From NCBI GenBank assembly GCA_910578275.1, contig CAJTPR010000003.1:138874-202873 (forward strand): a stretch of DNA of 64,000 bases, in the 5' to 3' direction. Source of the DNA: an uncultured Bacteroidales bacterium. Lineage in GTDB: Bacteria > Bacteroidota > Bacteroidia > Bacteroidales > P3. Below, piece by piece: positions 34,616 through 43,087 of the stretch (position 1 is its first letter; each line of letters opens with the position of its first letter). The notes below the pieces were generated by a model. The model searched no databases, was not told the DNA's origin, and worked only from the letters and a program-made list of their open reading frames with translations. The position numbers were made by a program, and so were the translations under genes.

Positions 34616-35398
34616 ATGTCAACAAAGAAAAGCGAAAGCAAGAAAGCCTCGGCATCCAAGGACGCCAAGGCGGTCAAGAAGACGGTCAAGGCGACATCGG
34701 CGAAAACGACGGCCTCCAAGCCCGCGACTGCCTCCAAACAGGCTGTCAAGGCCGTGAAGACGGCAAAACCGACGGCTTCTTCATCCAAGCCGGCCGCCAG
34801 GAAAACGACGGCCTCCAAGCCTGTGGCCAAAACACCCGCGGCGGCCAAGCCGGCAGCGAAAACGGCCGCGAAACAAGTTCCGGCCAAGTCGCCCTCTCCG
34901 AAAAAGACCGTGGCGGCGAAGCGGAACGAGGTTCCGGCCAAGAAGGCGGCTCCGGCGCGCAAGCCGCTCCCCAAGGCTTCTCCCGCCGCCAAGAAAGTCC
35001 TTGCCGGTACGGGCGATGCACCCCTCGAGGCGGCTCCGAAGAAGACCGTTTCTTCCTCGACGGGGAAAAAGATTTGCCGCATTATCAGCTATGAAAAGAT
35101 GACGCCCGAGATAAAGGCCTTGTTCGAAGAACGCTATCCGGAAGGTTATGCCGATTTCGTCATGCGCTATCCCAAGCCCAACGGCGATTCGTTCTATGCG
35201 GTGGGCTTGTACACGGCCGAGGCGGACTATCTTATAAAGGTGGACGTGAACGTGGATACGGGCATAGACGAGGATTACGACTCCGAAATGTCGGGATCGG
35301 ACGAGGTGGAAGAAGGGAACGTGGGCGACAGCCAGGGAAGTCCCGACGTGAACGACTTGGCCGACAGCCTGGCCGACGATGCTTCCGAGCCTTTGTAG
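34616..35398 (+). CDS. Histone H1-like Lys/Ala/Pro-rich protein with conserved C-terminal domain
   Basis: A 260-residue two-part protein. Residues 1 to about 150 are almost only Lys, Ala, Ser, Thr, Pro and Val, with repeated AAK, KPA and SKPA units resembling histone H1 tails and AlgP/Hc1 proteins; this part should be disordered and bind DNA or RNA. From about residue 151 a globular domain begins (CRIISYEKMTPEIKALFEER, RYPKPNGDSFYAVGLYT, YLIKVDVNVDT), followed by a strongly acidic tail (DEDYDSEMSGSDEVEEGNVG) that could neutralise the basic arm. ATG at 34616. It may organise the nucleoid; this is inference. Convergent with the importer operon, 14 bases away. Confidence 0.75.
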   Translation: MSTKKSESKKASASKDAKAVKKTVKATSAKTTASKPATASKQAVKAVKTAKPTASSSKPAARKTTASKPVAKTPAAAKPAAKTAAKQVPAKSPSPKKTVAAKRNEVPAKKAAPARKPLPKASPAAKKVLAGTGDAPLEAAPKKTVSSSTGKKICRIISYEKMTPEIKALFEERYPEGYADFVMRYPKPNGDSFYAVGLYTAEADYLIKVDVNVDTGIDEDYDSEMSGSDEVEEGNVGDSQGSPDVNDLADSLADDASEPL

Positions 35399-35412
35399 GC
35401 TCCGGTATGCCC

Positions 35413-36198
35413 CTAATATACGGGAAATAACACGGGTGAGCCGTTTTGCGGATGTGTTCCCAGGCAGAGCGGCGTCTGATAGATTTCTTCCAGGATTTCT
35501 TTTTGCAGGACTTCGGAAACCGTTCCGTAGGCCGCTTGTCGTCCGTCCTTGAGGCAAAGTATGTCTTGGCAGAACGCGGCGGCCATGTTCATGTCATGGA
35601 TGACCAGTAGCGTGGCCGCCCGGCTTTTTTCGGTGACGTGCCGGATGGTTTTCAGTATGTCGATCTGACGTGCCAGGTCGAGGTTGGCCGTGGGCTCGTC
35701 CAGCAACAGGACGCGGGGTCGCTGGCACAAGGCGCGCGCCAAGGCGGCCGCTTGGCGTTCGCCCCCGCTCAGTTCGTCGATTTTCTTCTTGTAGGGGTCG
35801 AACTTGGAAAGACCTGTCCTTTCCAGGCTTTCCAGTGCTATTTCCTTGTCTTTTTCCGAGTGGAAGAGTTGGTGCCATTTCTTGAACGGGTTCCGGCCCA
35901 TGAGCACGAAATCCATGAGCGAGACAGGCAGTCTTTCGATGAACTGCGGTACGACGGCCAAGGTACGGGCGCGTTCCGGGAGCGGCATCTTCCATAGGTC
36001 CTCGCCGTCTACCGTCACTTTCCCCTTGGCGGGTATTTCGCGGCAAAGGGCGTCGAGCAGCGTGCTTTTGCCCGAACCGTTGGGGCCGATGATGCCGGTG
36101 AGCACGCCCTCCGGCAGGCAAAAGGAAATGTCCTGCAAGGTGAAGCCGCCCGCATGGGAGGCTGCAAGGTCTTGCACGCGAAGCCGTCCGTTTTTCAT
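35413..36198 (-). CDS. FecE/BtuD-type ABC transporter ATPase
   Basis: A 261-residue ATPase of metal-chelate importers. Walker A is GPNGSGKST (about residue 40), the Q-loop is VVPQFIERLP, the signature LSGGERQ and Walker B VLLLDEPTANLDL, with the H-loop in LLVIHDMNM. It energises the FecCD-type permease encoded upstream; its ATG overlaps the permease stop as ATGA. The open frame extends upstream within the permease gene but out of its frame and is not real. Substrate of the system: vitamin B12, haem or ferric siderophore. Confidence 0.92.
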   Translation of the reverse strand: MKNGRLRVQDLAASHAGGFTLQDISFCLPEGVLTGIIGPNGSGKSTLLDALCREIPAKGKVTVDGEDLWKMPLPERARTLAVVPQFIERLPVSLMDFVLMGRNPFKKWHQLFHSEKDKEIALESLERTGLSKFDPYKKKIDELSGGERQAAALARALCQRPRVLLLDEPTANLDLARQIDILKTIRHVTEKSRAATLLVIHDMNMAAAFCQDILCLKDGRQAAYGTVSEVLQKEILEEIYQTPLCLGTHPQNGSPVLFPVY

Positions 36199-37178
36199 GC
36201 GTTCGCGTTTTTTCTCGTCAGCAGGTAAACGAACAACGAACCGCCCGCGATGCCGCTGACCACGCCGATGGGCAGCTGGGTGGGGGCGATGAGGGTACGG
36301 GCGAGCAAGTCGCATAAGATGAGGAAAGCGCCGCCCAAGACAAACGAAAGGGGAATGAGCAGCCGGTAGTCGGTCGAGGCGGTCCGCCGCAGGATATGGG
36401 GAACCACAAGCCCTACGAATCCGATGATGCCGGCGCATGCCACGCTTACGGCCGTCAGGGCGGAGGCAAGCACCAGCAGCGCGGGAATCAAGGTGGCCGT
36501 GTTCACGCCCATCGAACGGGCCATGCGGCCGCCTGCCGAAAGCATGTTCACTTGACGGGAAAGCAGCGTGCCCGTGATCAGTCCCGCCGCGGCCACGGCG
36601 CATAGCAGCAAGGCGCGTTGCATGTCGTTGTTTTCCACCGACCCCATCGTCCAGTAGATGATGCGTGTCATTTCCTGAGGGGACGACAGGCTCATGAGCA
36701 ACGTGGTCAGCGAGGAGCAAAGGATTCCCGTCATGATGCCCGCAAGCAGCAGGTTTTCCAGATGCTCCTTGCCTCGGGTGTAAAGCAGGAGCACGAGGCT
36801 CACGGCCAAGGCTCCTGCGAAGGCGGCGATGCCCGCGCTCCAGAACCCGGCTGTCCTGACCATGCCTGAAACGAAAGCCGCGGCCACGCCCAGCGAAGCC
36901 CCGCCCGAAAGCCCCAGGGTGTAGGGTTCCACCAAGGGATTCTTGAACAAGCCTTGCAACAGGCAGCCCGACATGGACAACATGCCTCCGATGCAAAGGG
37001 CGGTGAGGGTTCGCGGCAGGCGCAGGCGGGTGAGGATCGCCGCTTCCATGCTGTCCTTTTCCAGACTTGTCCATTGCCAGGGATAAATGGGCATCTCGCC
37101 CCACGAAAGCGAAAGCAGCAGGCAGAGCAGCAAGAACGCCGTCGCGCAGGATATCCAGAAAAGAGAACGCCTTGCCAT
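36195..37178 (-). CDS. FecCD/BtuC-type ABC transporter permease
   Basis: A 327-residue permease with about nine or ten hydrophobic helices. LRLPRTLTALCIGGMLSMSG and LFKNPLVEPYTLGLSGGA are the classic FecCD segments, and GIIGFVGLVVPHILR, the ATPase-coupling loop, appears around residue 260. It forms the inner-membrane channel for a corrinoid or iron chelate. It lies 3 bases after the binding-protein gene and overlaps the ATPase gene by 4 bases, so the three form an operon. Confidence 0.92.
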   Translation of the reverse strand: MARRSLFWISCATAFLLLCLLLSLSWGEMPIYPWQWTSLEKDSMEAAILTRLRLPRTLTALCIGGMLSMSGCLLQGLFKNPLVEPYTLGLSGGASLGVAAAFVSGMVRTAGFWSAGIAAFAGALAVSLVLLLYTRGKEHLENLLLAGIMTGILCSSLTTLLMSLSSPQEMTRIIYWTMGSVENNDMQRALLLCAVAAAGLITGTLLSRQVNMLSAGGRMARSMGVNTATLIPALLVLASALTAVSVACAGIIGFVGLVVPHILRRTASTDYRLLIPLSFVLGGAFLILCDLLARTLIAPTQLPIGVVSGIAGGSLFVYLLTRKNANA

Positions 37179-37181
37179 CGC

Positions 37182-38021
37182 TTACATTTTTCGCAGGTAG
37201 CCGGCAATGAACTGCAGTGTCTTGCGGAAGAAGACAGGGGTCGGGCAGCATGCCATGGTATCGTCGACGAGCACGACATGGCCGTTTTGTACCGCGCGTA
37301 TGTCCTTGAATTTCTTCCAATAGTCGGCTGCCTCCTGTCCGGTGCCGGACATCTTGCTGATCAACATCAGGTCGGGATCGGCCGCGACCACGTATTCCCG
37401 CGATATGCCGCCGCCCTTGTATTCCTTGACGATGTTCTCAAGACCCAGGAACGTGAGGTACTGGTTCATGAACGTACCCTCGATGACGGGAAAGACGGGC
37501 CGGTCGCCGATTTGGAAGAAAACCCTGGGTGCGGACTTTAAAGGATGCGATTGCCGGAATTCGGCGCGGAGGGATTCCACTTTCGCCTTTTCGGATTCCA
37601 CGAGGGCCTTCGCCTGCCTCCCGTATCCGGCCAAGGAGCCTATCTCCAAGGTCTGGCTGCAAATCTCCTCGAAATCCGCGGGCGTGGGGAAGTTCCTTAC
37701 CTTGATGCCGAGCGCCTTCAATTTTTCCAATGTCTCGGCTTTGGTGAACGCCATGCCGAAGACCAGGTCTGGCTTGAGCGCGATGATTTTTTCGATATTG
37801 GTTTCCAATACGTTTCCTATCGTCACGTAGGGTTTCCCGTCCAAGGCGGCAGGGCAATAGGTGGTGCGTCCCACGATGATCCGATCGGCTCCCAGCTGCT
37901 GGAGCGTGGCGGTAACGGAGGGTGCGAGCGAAACGATGCGTGTTGCTTCTTGCGCCTTGCCTGCCAGGAATGAGGCGGCCGACAAAAGGAAAAGGATTCC
38001 TTGACGTATGAAAGTCCTCAT
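37182..38021 (-). CDS. BtuF/FecB-type substrate-binding protein
   Basis: A 279-residue periplasmic binding protein. A signal peptide (residues 1-22, no lipobox) precedes RIVSLAPSVTATLQQLGADR, the standard start of this class III family, then VGRTTYCP and PDLVFGMAF. The Cys-Pro segment TYCP resembles BtuF-like cobalamin binders, and two cysteines near the C-terminus (MACCPTP) are unusual. It would hand its ligand to the permease. ATG at 38021. A TAATTTTG box (complement of 38027-38034) lies so close to the ATG that, if used, the mRNA would be nearly leaderless. No cobalamin riboswitch is visible upstream. Confidence 0.88.
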   Translation of the reverse strand: MRTFIRQGILFLLSAASFLAGKAQEATRIVSLAPSVTATLQQLGADRIIVGRTTYCPAALDGKPYVTIGNVLETNIEKIIALKPDLVFGMAFTKAETLEKLKALGIKVRNFPTPADFEEICSQTLEIGSLAGYGRQAKALVESEKAKVESLRAEFRQSHPLKSAPRVFFQIGDRPVFPVIEGTFMNQYLTFLGLENIVKEYKGGGISREYVVAADPDLMLISKMSGTGQEAADYWKKFKDIRAVQNGHVVLVDDTMACCPTPVFFRKTLQFIAGYLRKM

Positions 38022-38063
38022 AAGGACAAAATTAGCACAATTAACGGAAAAAGCGGTTTTTTG

Positions 38064-38071
38064 TACCTTTA
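38064..38071 (+). promoter_or_regulatory. -7-like box for M23 peptidase gene
   Basis: TACCTTTA (one mismatch to TAnnTTTG), 33 bases before the ATG at 38104; supports that start rather than the ATG at 38086. Confidence 0.45.
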
Positions 38072-38103
38072 CAGGTTTTGTTAAAATGGAAAGGTCTTCG
38101 GAG

Positions 38104-39018
38104 ATGTGTCGTATTTTTTTGAAAACGAATATAATATTGTTTTTCCTGTTGGCCATGGGCGGGCTGGCGCGTGCCGCGGTCCTTGCCGATACGGTATTGC
38201 GCATCCCCGATCCCTATGCGGAAATCATGTTCGTGGATGTTCCGGAAAGCCGGGACGACAGTTCGGTGATGTATCAACTCTGGCAAAAGGAGATAGAGGA
38301 AGAGGAAATCGAGGAGTTGTGGCAACTTCGGGAGAACTTCGCCTATACTTCATTTAATCCCAATGTCTTGCATTATCGTCATCCCGATGACGTGATTCGG
38401 GGAAAAGACACGGTCTGGATCACGCTCCTGGATTCGGCCAGCGTTTATTCGCATCCGTTCAAAGGGCGGCTTACTTCGCCTTTCGGTTTCCGTTGGGGCA
38501 GGATGCATTACGGAACGGACGTGGGCTTGCGCACGGGCGACACCATCGTGGCCGCCTTCGACGGCATCGTGCGTATCGCCCAACGGAACTATTCGTATGG
38601 AAACATCGTGATATTGTTCCATAAGAACGGCCTGGAGACTTATTACGCGCACATGAGCCGGCTGCTGGTGCAGCCCAACCAGGTAGTGAAATCGGGCGAT
38701 CCCATCGGATTGGGAGGCAATACGGGACGTAGCCGCGGTTCGCACCTGCATTTCGAGATCCGTTACCTGGGCGCGCCCATCGACGCCCAGTATCTTATCG
38801 ACTTTGCGGATTACAGGTTGCTGCTCGATAAGTTCCCGGTATGCAAGGAGACGCTTTACGGCTCGTCGTCTTCCGGGGCGCGTTACCATCGCATCAAACA
38901 AGGCGAGACGCTCAGTTCCATCGCCCGTAAATACCGCACTTCCGTTACGCAGTTGAGGGTCTTGAACGGCATGAAGAGCAGCAAGATACGGGCGGGCGTC
39001 ACGATTCGCGTGCGATGA
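38104..39018 (+). CDS. M23 peptidase with LysM domain
   Basis: A 304-residue exported protein. A signal peptide (residues 1-22) is followed by an N-terminal region with an acidic helix (EIEEEEIEELWQL), an M23/LytM domain (about 120-225) with zinc ligands in HYGTDVGLR and SRGSHLHFEIR, and a C-terminal LysM (about 258-302, YHRIKQGETLSSIARKYR). Zinc ligands appear intact (HxxxD and HxH), so it may be an active endopeptidase cutting peptidoglycan cross-links, or an activator of amidases. ATG at 38104 is chosen over 38086 on promoter distance. Convergent with ddl. Confidence 0.87.
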   Translation: MCRIFLKTNIILFFLLAMGGLARAAVLADTVLRIPDPYAEIMFVDVPESRDDSSVMYQLWQKEIEEEEIEELWQLRENFAYTSFNPNVLHYRHPDDVIRGKDTVWITLLDSASVYSHPFKGRLTSPFGFRWGRMHYGTDVGLRTGDTIVAAFDGIVRIAQRNYSYGNIVILFHKNGLETYYAHMSRLLVQPNQVVKSGDPIGLGGNTGRSRGSHLHFEIRYLGAPIDAQYLIDFADYRLLLDKFPVCKETLYGSSSSGARYHRIKQGETLSSIARKYRTSVTQLRVLNGMKSSKIRAGVTIRVR

Positions 39019-39027
39019 CGCGGCAGG

Positions 39028-40008
39028 TCATTTGCGCAAGGCTTCCTCGATGACGTTGGTGTAGAAATCTTCCAACGTCCACCCCATCTGGCGGACTTGC
39101 TTGGGCACGATGCTTTCTTCCGATTGCCCGGGCGTGGTATTCACTTCAAGGAAATAGGGCTCCTGTGATTCTTCTTCCACGATGAAATCGCAACGGACCA
39201 CGCCGCTGCAATTCAAGATCCGGTAGACACGTGTGGAGATGTCGCCGATTTTCCTGGCCAGTTCTTCCGGAACGGGAGCCGGCACGATTTCTTCCGACGC
39301 GCCCTTGTACTTGGCTTCATAGTCGAAAAAGTCTTTCTTGGGCACGATGGCGGCCAGCGGGAAGACGAGGATTTCCCCGTTGAGGCGCATCAGCCCGCAG
39401 GAATATTCCTTTCCTTTCACGAACTTTTCCACCAGGACTTCCTTGTCTTCGGCAAATGCGTTGTCGATGGCTTCCTGCAGGTCTTCCATGCGTTTCACCT
39501 TGCTTACCCCGATGCTGGAACCTTCCGAGTTGGGCTTCACGAAACAAGGAAATCCGATACGGTCGGCGATGGCTTGCAGGTTGCAGCTTTCCTGGCGGAG
39601 CAGGTGGACCGAGTCGGAAACGCGCACGCCGTGGTGCGCCAGGACCGCGTTGCAGAACGCCTTGTTGAACGTAAGGGCCGAGGTACAGGCGTTGCACGTG
39701 GTATAGGGGATGTGGAGCATGTCGAAATAACTTTGCAGGAGCCCGTTTTCGCCCGGCGAGCCGTGGATGTTGATATAAGCCAGGTCGAAATAGATGTTGC
39801 CTGCGATGGTGAACGTGTTGCGGTCCACATCGGCGATGTCGCCCTCAGGCGACTTGTAATACCATCGGTTGGGTTCGATGATGATCTTGAAAACCCGGTA
39901 GCGGTCGGTCGGTATGTGCTTTTCGATGGATTCCGCGCCCATGATCGAAATGACGCTTTCCTTGGAATAGCCGCCGCAAACCAAGGCGATGTTTTTCTTG
40001 GTCTTCAT
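39028..40008 (-). CDS. ddl: D-alanine--D-alanine ligase
   Basis: A 326-residue ATP-grasp ligase that joins two D-Ala for peptidoglycan. Visible: IALVCGGYSKESVISIMGA at the N-terminus, FVKPNSEGSSIGVSK (glycine loop), KGKEYSCGLM, VRCDFIVEE and the metal/substrate block FLEVNTTPGQSEESIVPKQ. Length and order agree with the family. It lies 12 bases after riboflavin synthase on the same strand; a shared transcript is likely. Confidence 0.95.
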   Translation of the reverse strand: MKTKKNIALVCGGYSKESVISIMGAESIEKHIPTDRYRVFKIIIEPNRWYYKSPEGDIADVDRNTFTIAGNIYFDLAYINIHGSPGENGLLQSYFDMLHIPYTTCNACTSALTFNKAFCNAVLAHHGVRVSDSVHLLRQESCNLQAIADRIGFPCFVKPNSEGSSIGVSKVKRMEDLQEAIDNAFAEDKEVLVEKFVKGKEYSCGLMRLNGEILVFPLAAIVPKKDFFDYEAKYKGASEEIVPAPVPEELARKIGDISTRVYRILNCSGVVRCDFIVEEESQEPYFLEVNTTPGQSEESIVPKQVRQMGWTLEDFYTNVIEEALRK

Positions 40009-40020
40009 GTCTGGAATGGA

Positions 40021-40629
40021 TTATTTTCCTTGTTGTTTCATGTATTCGGAGAAAAGGCGCGCCACGTATTTGCCGAAAACGTCGAATTCGATGTTTACCG
40101 TGCTTCCCTCCTTGATATGGTGGAAGTTCGTTTCGGCGAAGGTGTAGGGGATGATCGCTACCGAGAACAGGCCCGGCTTGGAATCCACTACGGTGAGGCT
40201 TACGCCGTTCACGCAGATCGAACCTTTTTCCACCGTGAAATGCTTGTCCCCGTCAAACTGGAAATGGAACTTCCAGCTGCCGTCCAGGGTTTCGATTTTT
40301 TGGCAAACGGCGGTCTGGTCCACGTGTCCTTGCACGATATGGCCGTCGAAACGTCCGTCCATGCGCATGGAGCGTTCCACGTTCACTTCCGTTCCCGGTT
40401 GCCAGAAACGCAGGTTGGTCCGGTTCATGGTCTCCTCCATGGCCGTCACCGTGTATTGCTGCCGGTCGGGAAACAATTTCACCACCGTCAGGCAGACCCC
40501 GTCGTGCGCCATGCTTTGGTCTATCTTCAACTCGTCGGCCACAGGGGTCTGGAGCGTGAAGTGGAAATTGGAACCTTCCTGCTCTGTTTTTACCACTTTG
40601 GCCATTCTTTCGACAATTCCCGTAAACAT
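40021..40629 (-). CDS. ribE: Riboflavin synthase, alpha chain
   Basis: A 202-residue protein with the two tandem lumazine-binding domains: MFTGIVE and HDGVCLTVV in the first, GHVDQTA and CVNGVSLTVVD in the second. It dismutates two 6,7-dimethyl-8-ribityllumazine molecules to riboflavin. No FMN riboswitch is seen in the short gap of 42 bases to the upstream aminotransferase gene, so it may be part of a longer minus-strand operon. Confidence 0.96.
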   Translation of the reverse strand: MFTGIVERMAKVVKTEQEGSNFHFTLQTPVADELKIDQSMAHDGVCLTVVKLFPDRQQYTVTAMEETMNRTNLRFWQPGTEVNVERSMRMDGRFDGHIVQGHVDQTAVCQKIETLDGSWKFHFQFDGDKHFTVEKGSICVNGVSLTVVDSKPGLFSVAIIPYTFAETNFHHIKEGSTVNIEFDVFGKYVARLFSEYMKQQGK

Positions 40630-40671
40630 CTTGTTTTTTTTGTTTTAAATGGTTGAATCAGTTGATTTTTT

Positions 40672-41871
40672 TTAAAGGGAGGCTTCGCGTACCGACCGCT
40701 TGAACACGTCCATGCTTCGGTCTATTTCCTCGTCGGTGATGACAAGGGGCGGGGTGAGCGCCAAGGCCTCATGGTTGAACAACAGCCAGAACGTGATCAG
40801 GCCGTTGGCCATGCAGCGTTCCTGGACGCGGGCGGTGAGTTTCTCATCCTGGAACCGGGCGGCGAGAAACAGTCCTTTGCCCGAAACGGAGACCACTTGC
40901 GGTATGTCTTGCAGGTGATGGCGGATTCGCCGGCCCTTTTCTTCCACCAACGGAAGCACCTGCGGTCCGAGTATGATTTCGAGGGCGGCCAGGGAGGCGG
41001 CGCAGCTGAGCGGATGCCCGCCGAAAGTGGAAGCGTGCCCCATGAGCGGATGTTCGTTGTCGAGCAGGGACATGAGTTCAGGGCTCGAGACGAACGCCCC
41101 TATGGGCATTCCTCCGCCCATTCCCTTGGCCAGGCAAAGGACGTCGGGCACTTGGCCGTAATGTTCGAACGCGAACAACTTGCCGGTCCTGCCGAAACCG
41201 CTTTGTATCTCGTCGAAGACAAGCAACGCGCCGGTTTGCGTGCAGCGGCGGCGCAAGGCTTCCATGAATCCGGGCGTGGCTTCGGTCATGCCGCTTCCCG
41301 ACTGGATCACCTCGGCCACCACGCAGCAGGTCTTGTCCGTGATCTTTTCCAGTTGGGCCACGTCGTTGTATTCCAGAAGCAGGTGGTCGGGCAGGAGCGG
41401 GTCGAAACGTCGGCGTATGGGCGGGTCGCCCAGCACGCTCATGGCTCCCATCGTGCTGCCGTGGTAGGATCGGGAAAAGGAAACGATCTGGCTGCGGTGG
41501 TTGTACAAGCGCGCCAGCTTGATGGCGCCCTCCATGGCTTCCGAACCCGAATTGAGCAGGAATACCTTTTGCAGTTGCGAGGGCAAGCGGGCGCACAAGG
41601 CGGCGGCCAGGTCCAGCTGGGGTTGTTGGATGAATTCCCCGTAGACCATCACGTGCAGGAATTTCCGCATCTGTTCCTCGATGGCCTTCGTCACCACGGG
41701 ATGGCGATGTCCCACGTTGTTGACGCAGATGCCGGAAATGAAGTCGATGTATTTCTTGCCGGCCTTGTCCCAAAGGTAGATGCCTTCACCCTTTTCCACG
41801 TCTATGCAGAAAGGTGCGAAGTCGGAGGCCTGGGCGATGTATTTCTTGAAAAGATGACGGTTGTCGGGCAT
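40672..41871 (-). CDS. Class III (acetylornithine-type) aminotransferase
   Basis: A 399-residue PLP aminotransferase of fold type I, class III. DEIQSGFGRTGKLFAFEHYG precedes the PLP lysine in CLAKGMGGGMPIGAF (about residue 253); HASTFGGHPLSCAA and LLNSGSEAMEGAIKLAR are the other landmarks. Families include acetylornithine, ornithine and 4-aminobutyrate aminotransferases; no arginine biosynthesis gene is adjacent, so the substrate is unknown. Twelve bases after GH57, 42 bases before riboflavin synthase. Confidence 0.87.
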   Translation of the reverse strand: MPDNRHLFKKYIAQASDFAPFCIDVEKGEGIYLWDKAGKKYIDFISGICVNNVGHRHPVVTKAIEEQMRKFLHVMVYGEFIQQPQLDLAAALCARLPSQLQKVFLLNSGSEAMEGAIKLARLYNHRSQIVSFSRSYHGSTMGAMSVLGDPPIRRRFDPLLPDHLLLEYNDVAQLEKITDKTCCVVAEVIQSGSGMTEATPGFMEALRRRCTQTGALLVFDEIQSGFGRTGKLFAFEHYGQVPDVLCLAKGMGGGMPIGAFVSSPELMSLLDNEHPLMGHASTFGGHPLSCAASLAALEIILGPQVLPLVEEKGRRIRHHLQDIPQVVSVSGKGLFLAARFQDEKLTARVQERCMANGLITFWLLFNHEALALTPPLVITDEEIDRSMDVFKRSVREASL

Positions 41872-41883
41872 GTTCCGGTGTTT

Positions 41884-43062
41884 TTATAGTCCTTGCAGGC
41901 GTTGTGAAAAGTCGGACCAGATGTTCATATAGTCGATATAGGCGTCGTAGGGCGAATCGTAGGGATTCAGGTATCGTATGGACGGCTTTTGGGTGAAATA
42001 CTTCGTGGACATGAACGCCAGATGCTCCACGCTGGTGAGAAAACGGAAATCTTTCTGGATCTCTTCTTCGGGGCAGGAACGCAGCGAGGGGCAGACTTTT
42101 TTCCAATTGGCCATCACGTCGCGTTGCAGTTCGTTGGCGTACAGGAAAGTTATGTCTTTTTCCTCGTCCATGACGGAAGTCGTGAAAGGCATGTGCAGCA
42201 CGGGTGTTTCCTTTTTGCCCGGACGGCATGATTCCGACAAGGAGGCGAATACGAATCCGTTGGCGAGGATTTCCTCGGGCAGTTGCTCGAAAAAGTCGAA
42301 GATTCCGGTCGATTCTTCCTGGTATTCGCCCAAGGTGGCGTAGTTGCAGTAGAACGTGACGTGGCTGTCGTCGGGAAGCAAGGCGTTGTCCAAGGCGGCG
42401 CTACGGGCGAAATCCCGCGCGGAGAGCGGACCTTTTTCCGAAAAATGCACGCTCACGCTTTCGCTCAGCACGCCGTCGCGCAAGATCAGGTCGAGGTCGC
42501 AGTCGGGATGCTTGTACACGACATGCGGGCTTTTCCAGCCCAGCACGGTCTTGGCTCCTTCGGCCAAGATGCCCTTGTATCCCATTTCGGCGGCCGCCTT
42601 GCCGATTTGGTCGTCGTAGAGCAGTTCGGTACCGGCCAGCACGTCGCCGCATTTGCCGAAAACGTCCTTCATGCGCGAACGGTGACGTTCCACTTGGCTT
42701 TTCCACAGGGTCTTGTCCAGGACGGCCAACGCGCTGCAACTGTCGTCGCCTGCCAGTATTTCCACGTTGGGACGGGCAATCAGCCCCTTGAAATCTTCCA
42801 GCAGCGCGGGGGCGTACCATCGCATCTGGTCGACCGCCGTTCCGCTCATGACGAACGATAGCTTGAACTTGTCACCGTACCGGTCGCAGAGCCGGTGCAT
42901 GAGCCGGTTCGCCTTGACGTACGAACGTTCGGAGAATCGCTTGAGGATGTATTTGTTGCGATAATCGTCGTAATAATCGTGCCGCTGTCCTATGTCGAAG
43001 AAACGGTAGGGACGCAAATAGAACAAATGGTGTACTTTGAAGACCAGGCTGAACGTATCCAT
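41884..43062 (-). CDS. GH57-family protein of the glycogen cluster with altered motifs
   Basis: A 392-residue protein that aligns with bacterial GH57 alpha-amylases along its length: FKVHHLFYLRPYRFFDIGQ at the start, TELLYDDQIG in the middle, GYKGILAEGAKTVLGWKSPH and the C-terminal LNPYDSPYDAYIDYMNI. Key positions differ from the family as I know it: HQP reads HHL, the ETYSHSL-type block reads GDDSCSAL, and the D-x-ETFG block reads NYATLGEYQ, losing the acid/base Asp. The nucleophile Glu of TELxY is kept. Amylase activity is therefore doubtful. Operon with the GT4 and the debranching enzyme. Confidence 0.8.
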   Translation of the reverse strand: MDTFSLVFKVHHLFYLRPYRFFDIGQRHDYYDDYRNKYILKRFSERSYVKANRLMHRLCDRYGDKFKLSFVMSGTAVDQMRWYAPALLEDFKGLIARPNVEILAGDDSCSALAVLDKTLWKSQVERHRSRMKDVFGKCGDVLAGTELLYDDQIGKAAAEMGYKGILAEGAKTVLGWKSPHVVYKHPDCDLDLILRDGVLSESVSVHFSEKGPLSARDFARSAALDNALLPDDSHVTFYCNYATLGEYQEESTGIFDFFEQLPEEILANGFVFASLSESCRPGKKETPVLHMPFTTSVMDEEKDITFLYANELQRDVMANWKKVCPSLRSCPEEEIQKDFRFLTSVEHLAFMSTKYFTQKPSIRYLNPYDSPYDAYIDYMNIWSDFSQRLQGL

Positions 43063-43087
43063 GACTATATCCTTTCTGTGTCGTTGC

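Noticed and set aside
34616..35050. DNA repeat array or CRISPR in the Lys/Ala-rich gene
   Set aside because: The repetition follows codons of a coding region; no constant repeat-spacer period exists. No CRISPR array was found anywhere in the window.
37179..38130. Cobalamin riboswitch before the binding-protein gene
   Set aside because: The leader is too short and no B12-box-like sequence is visible.
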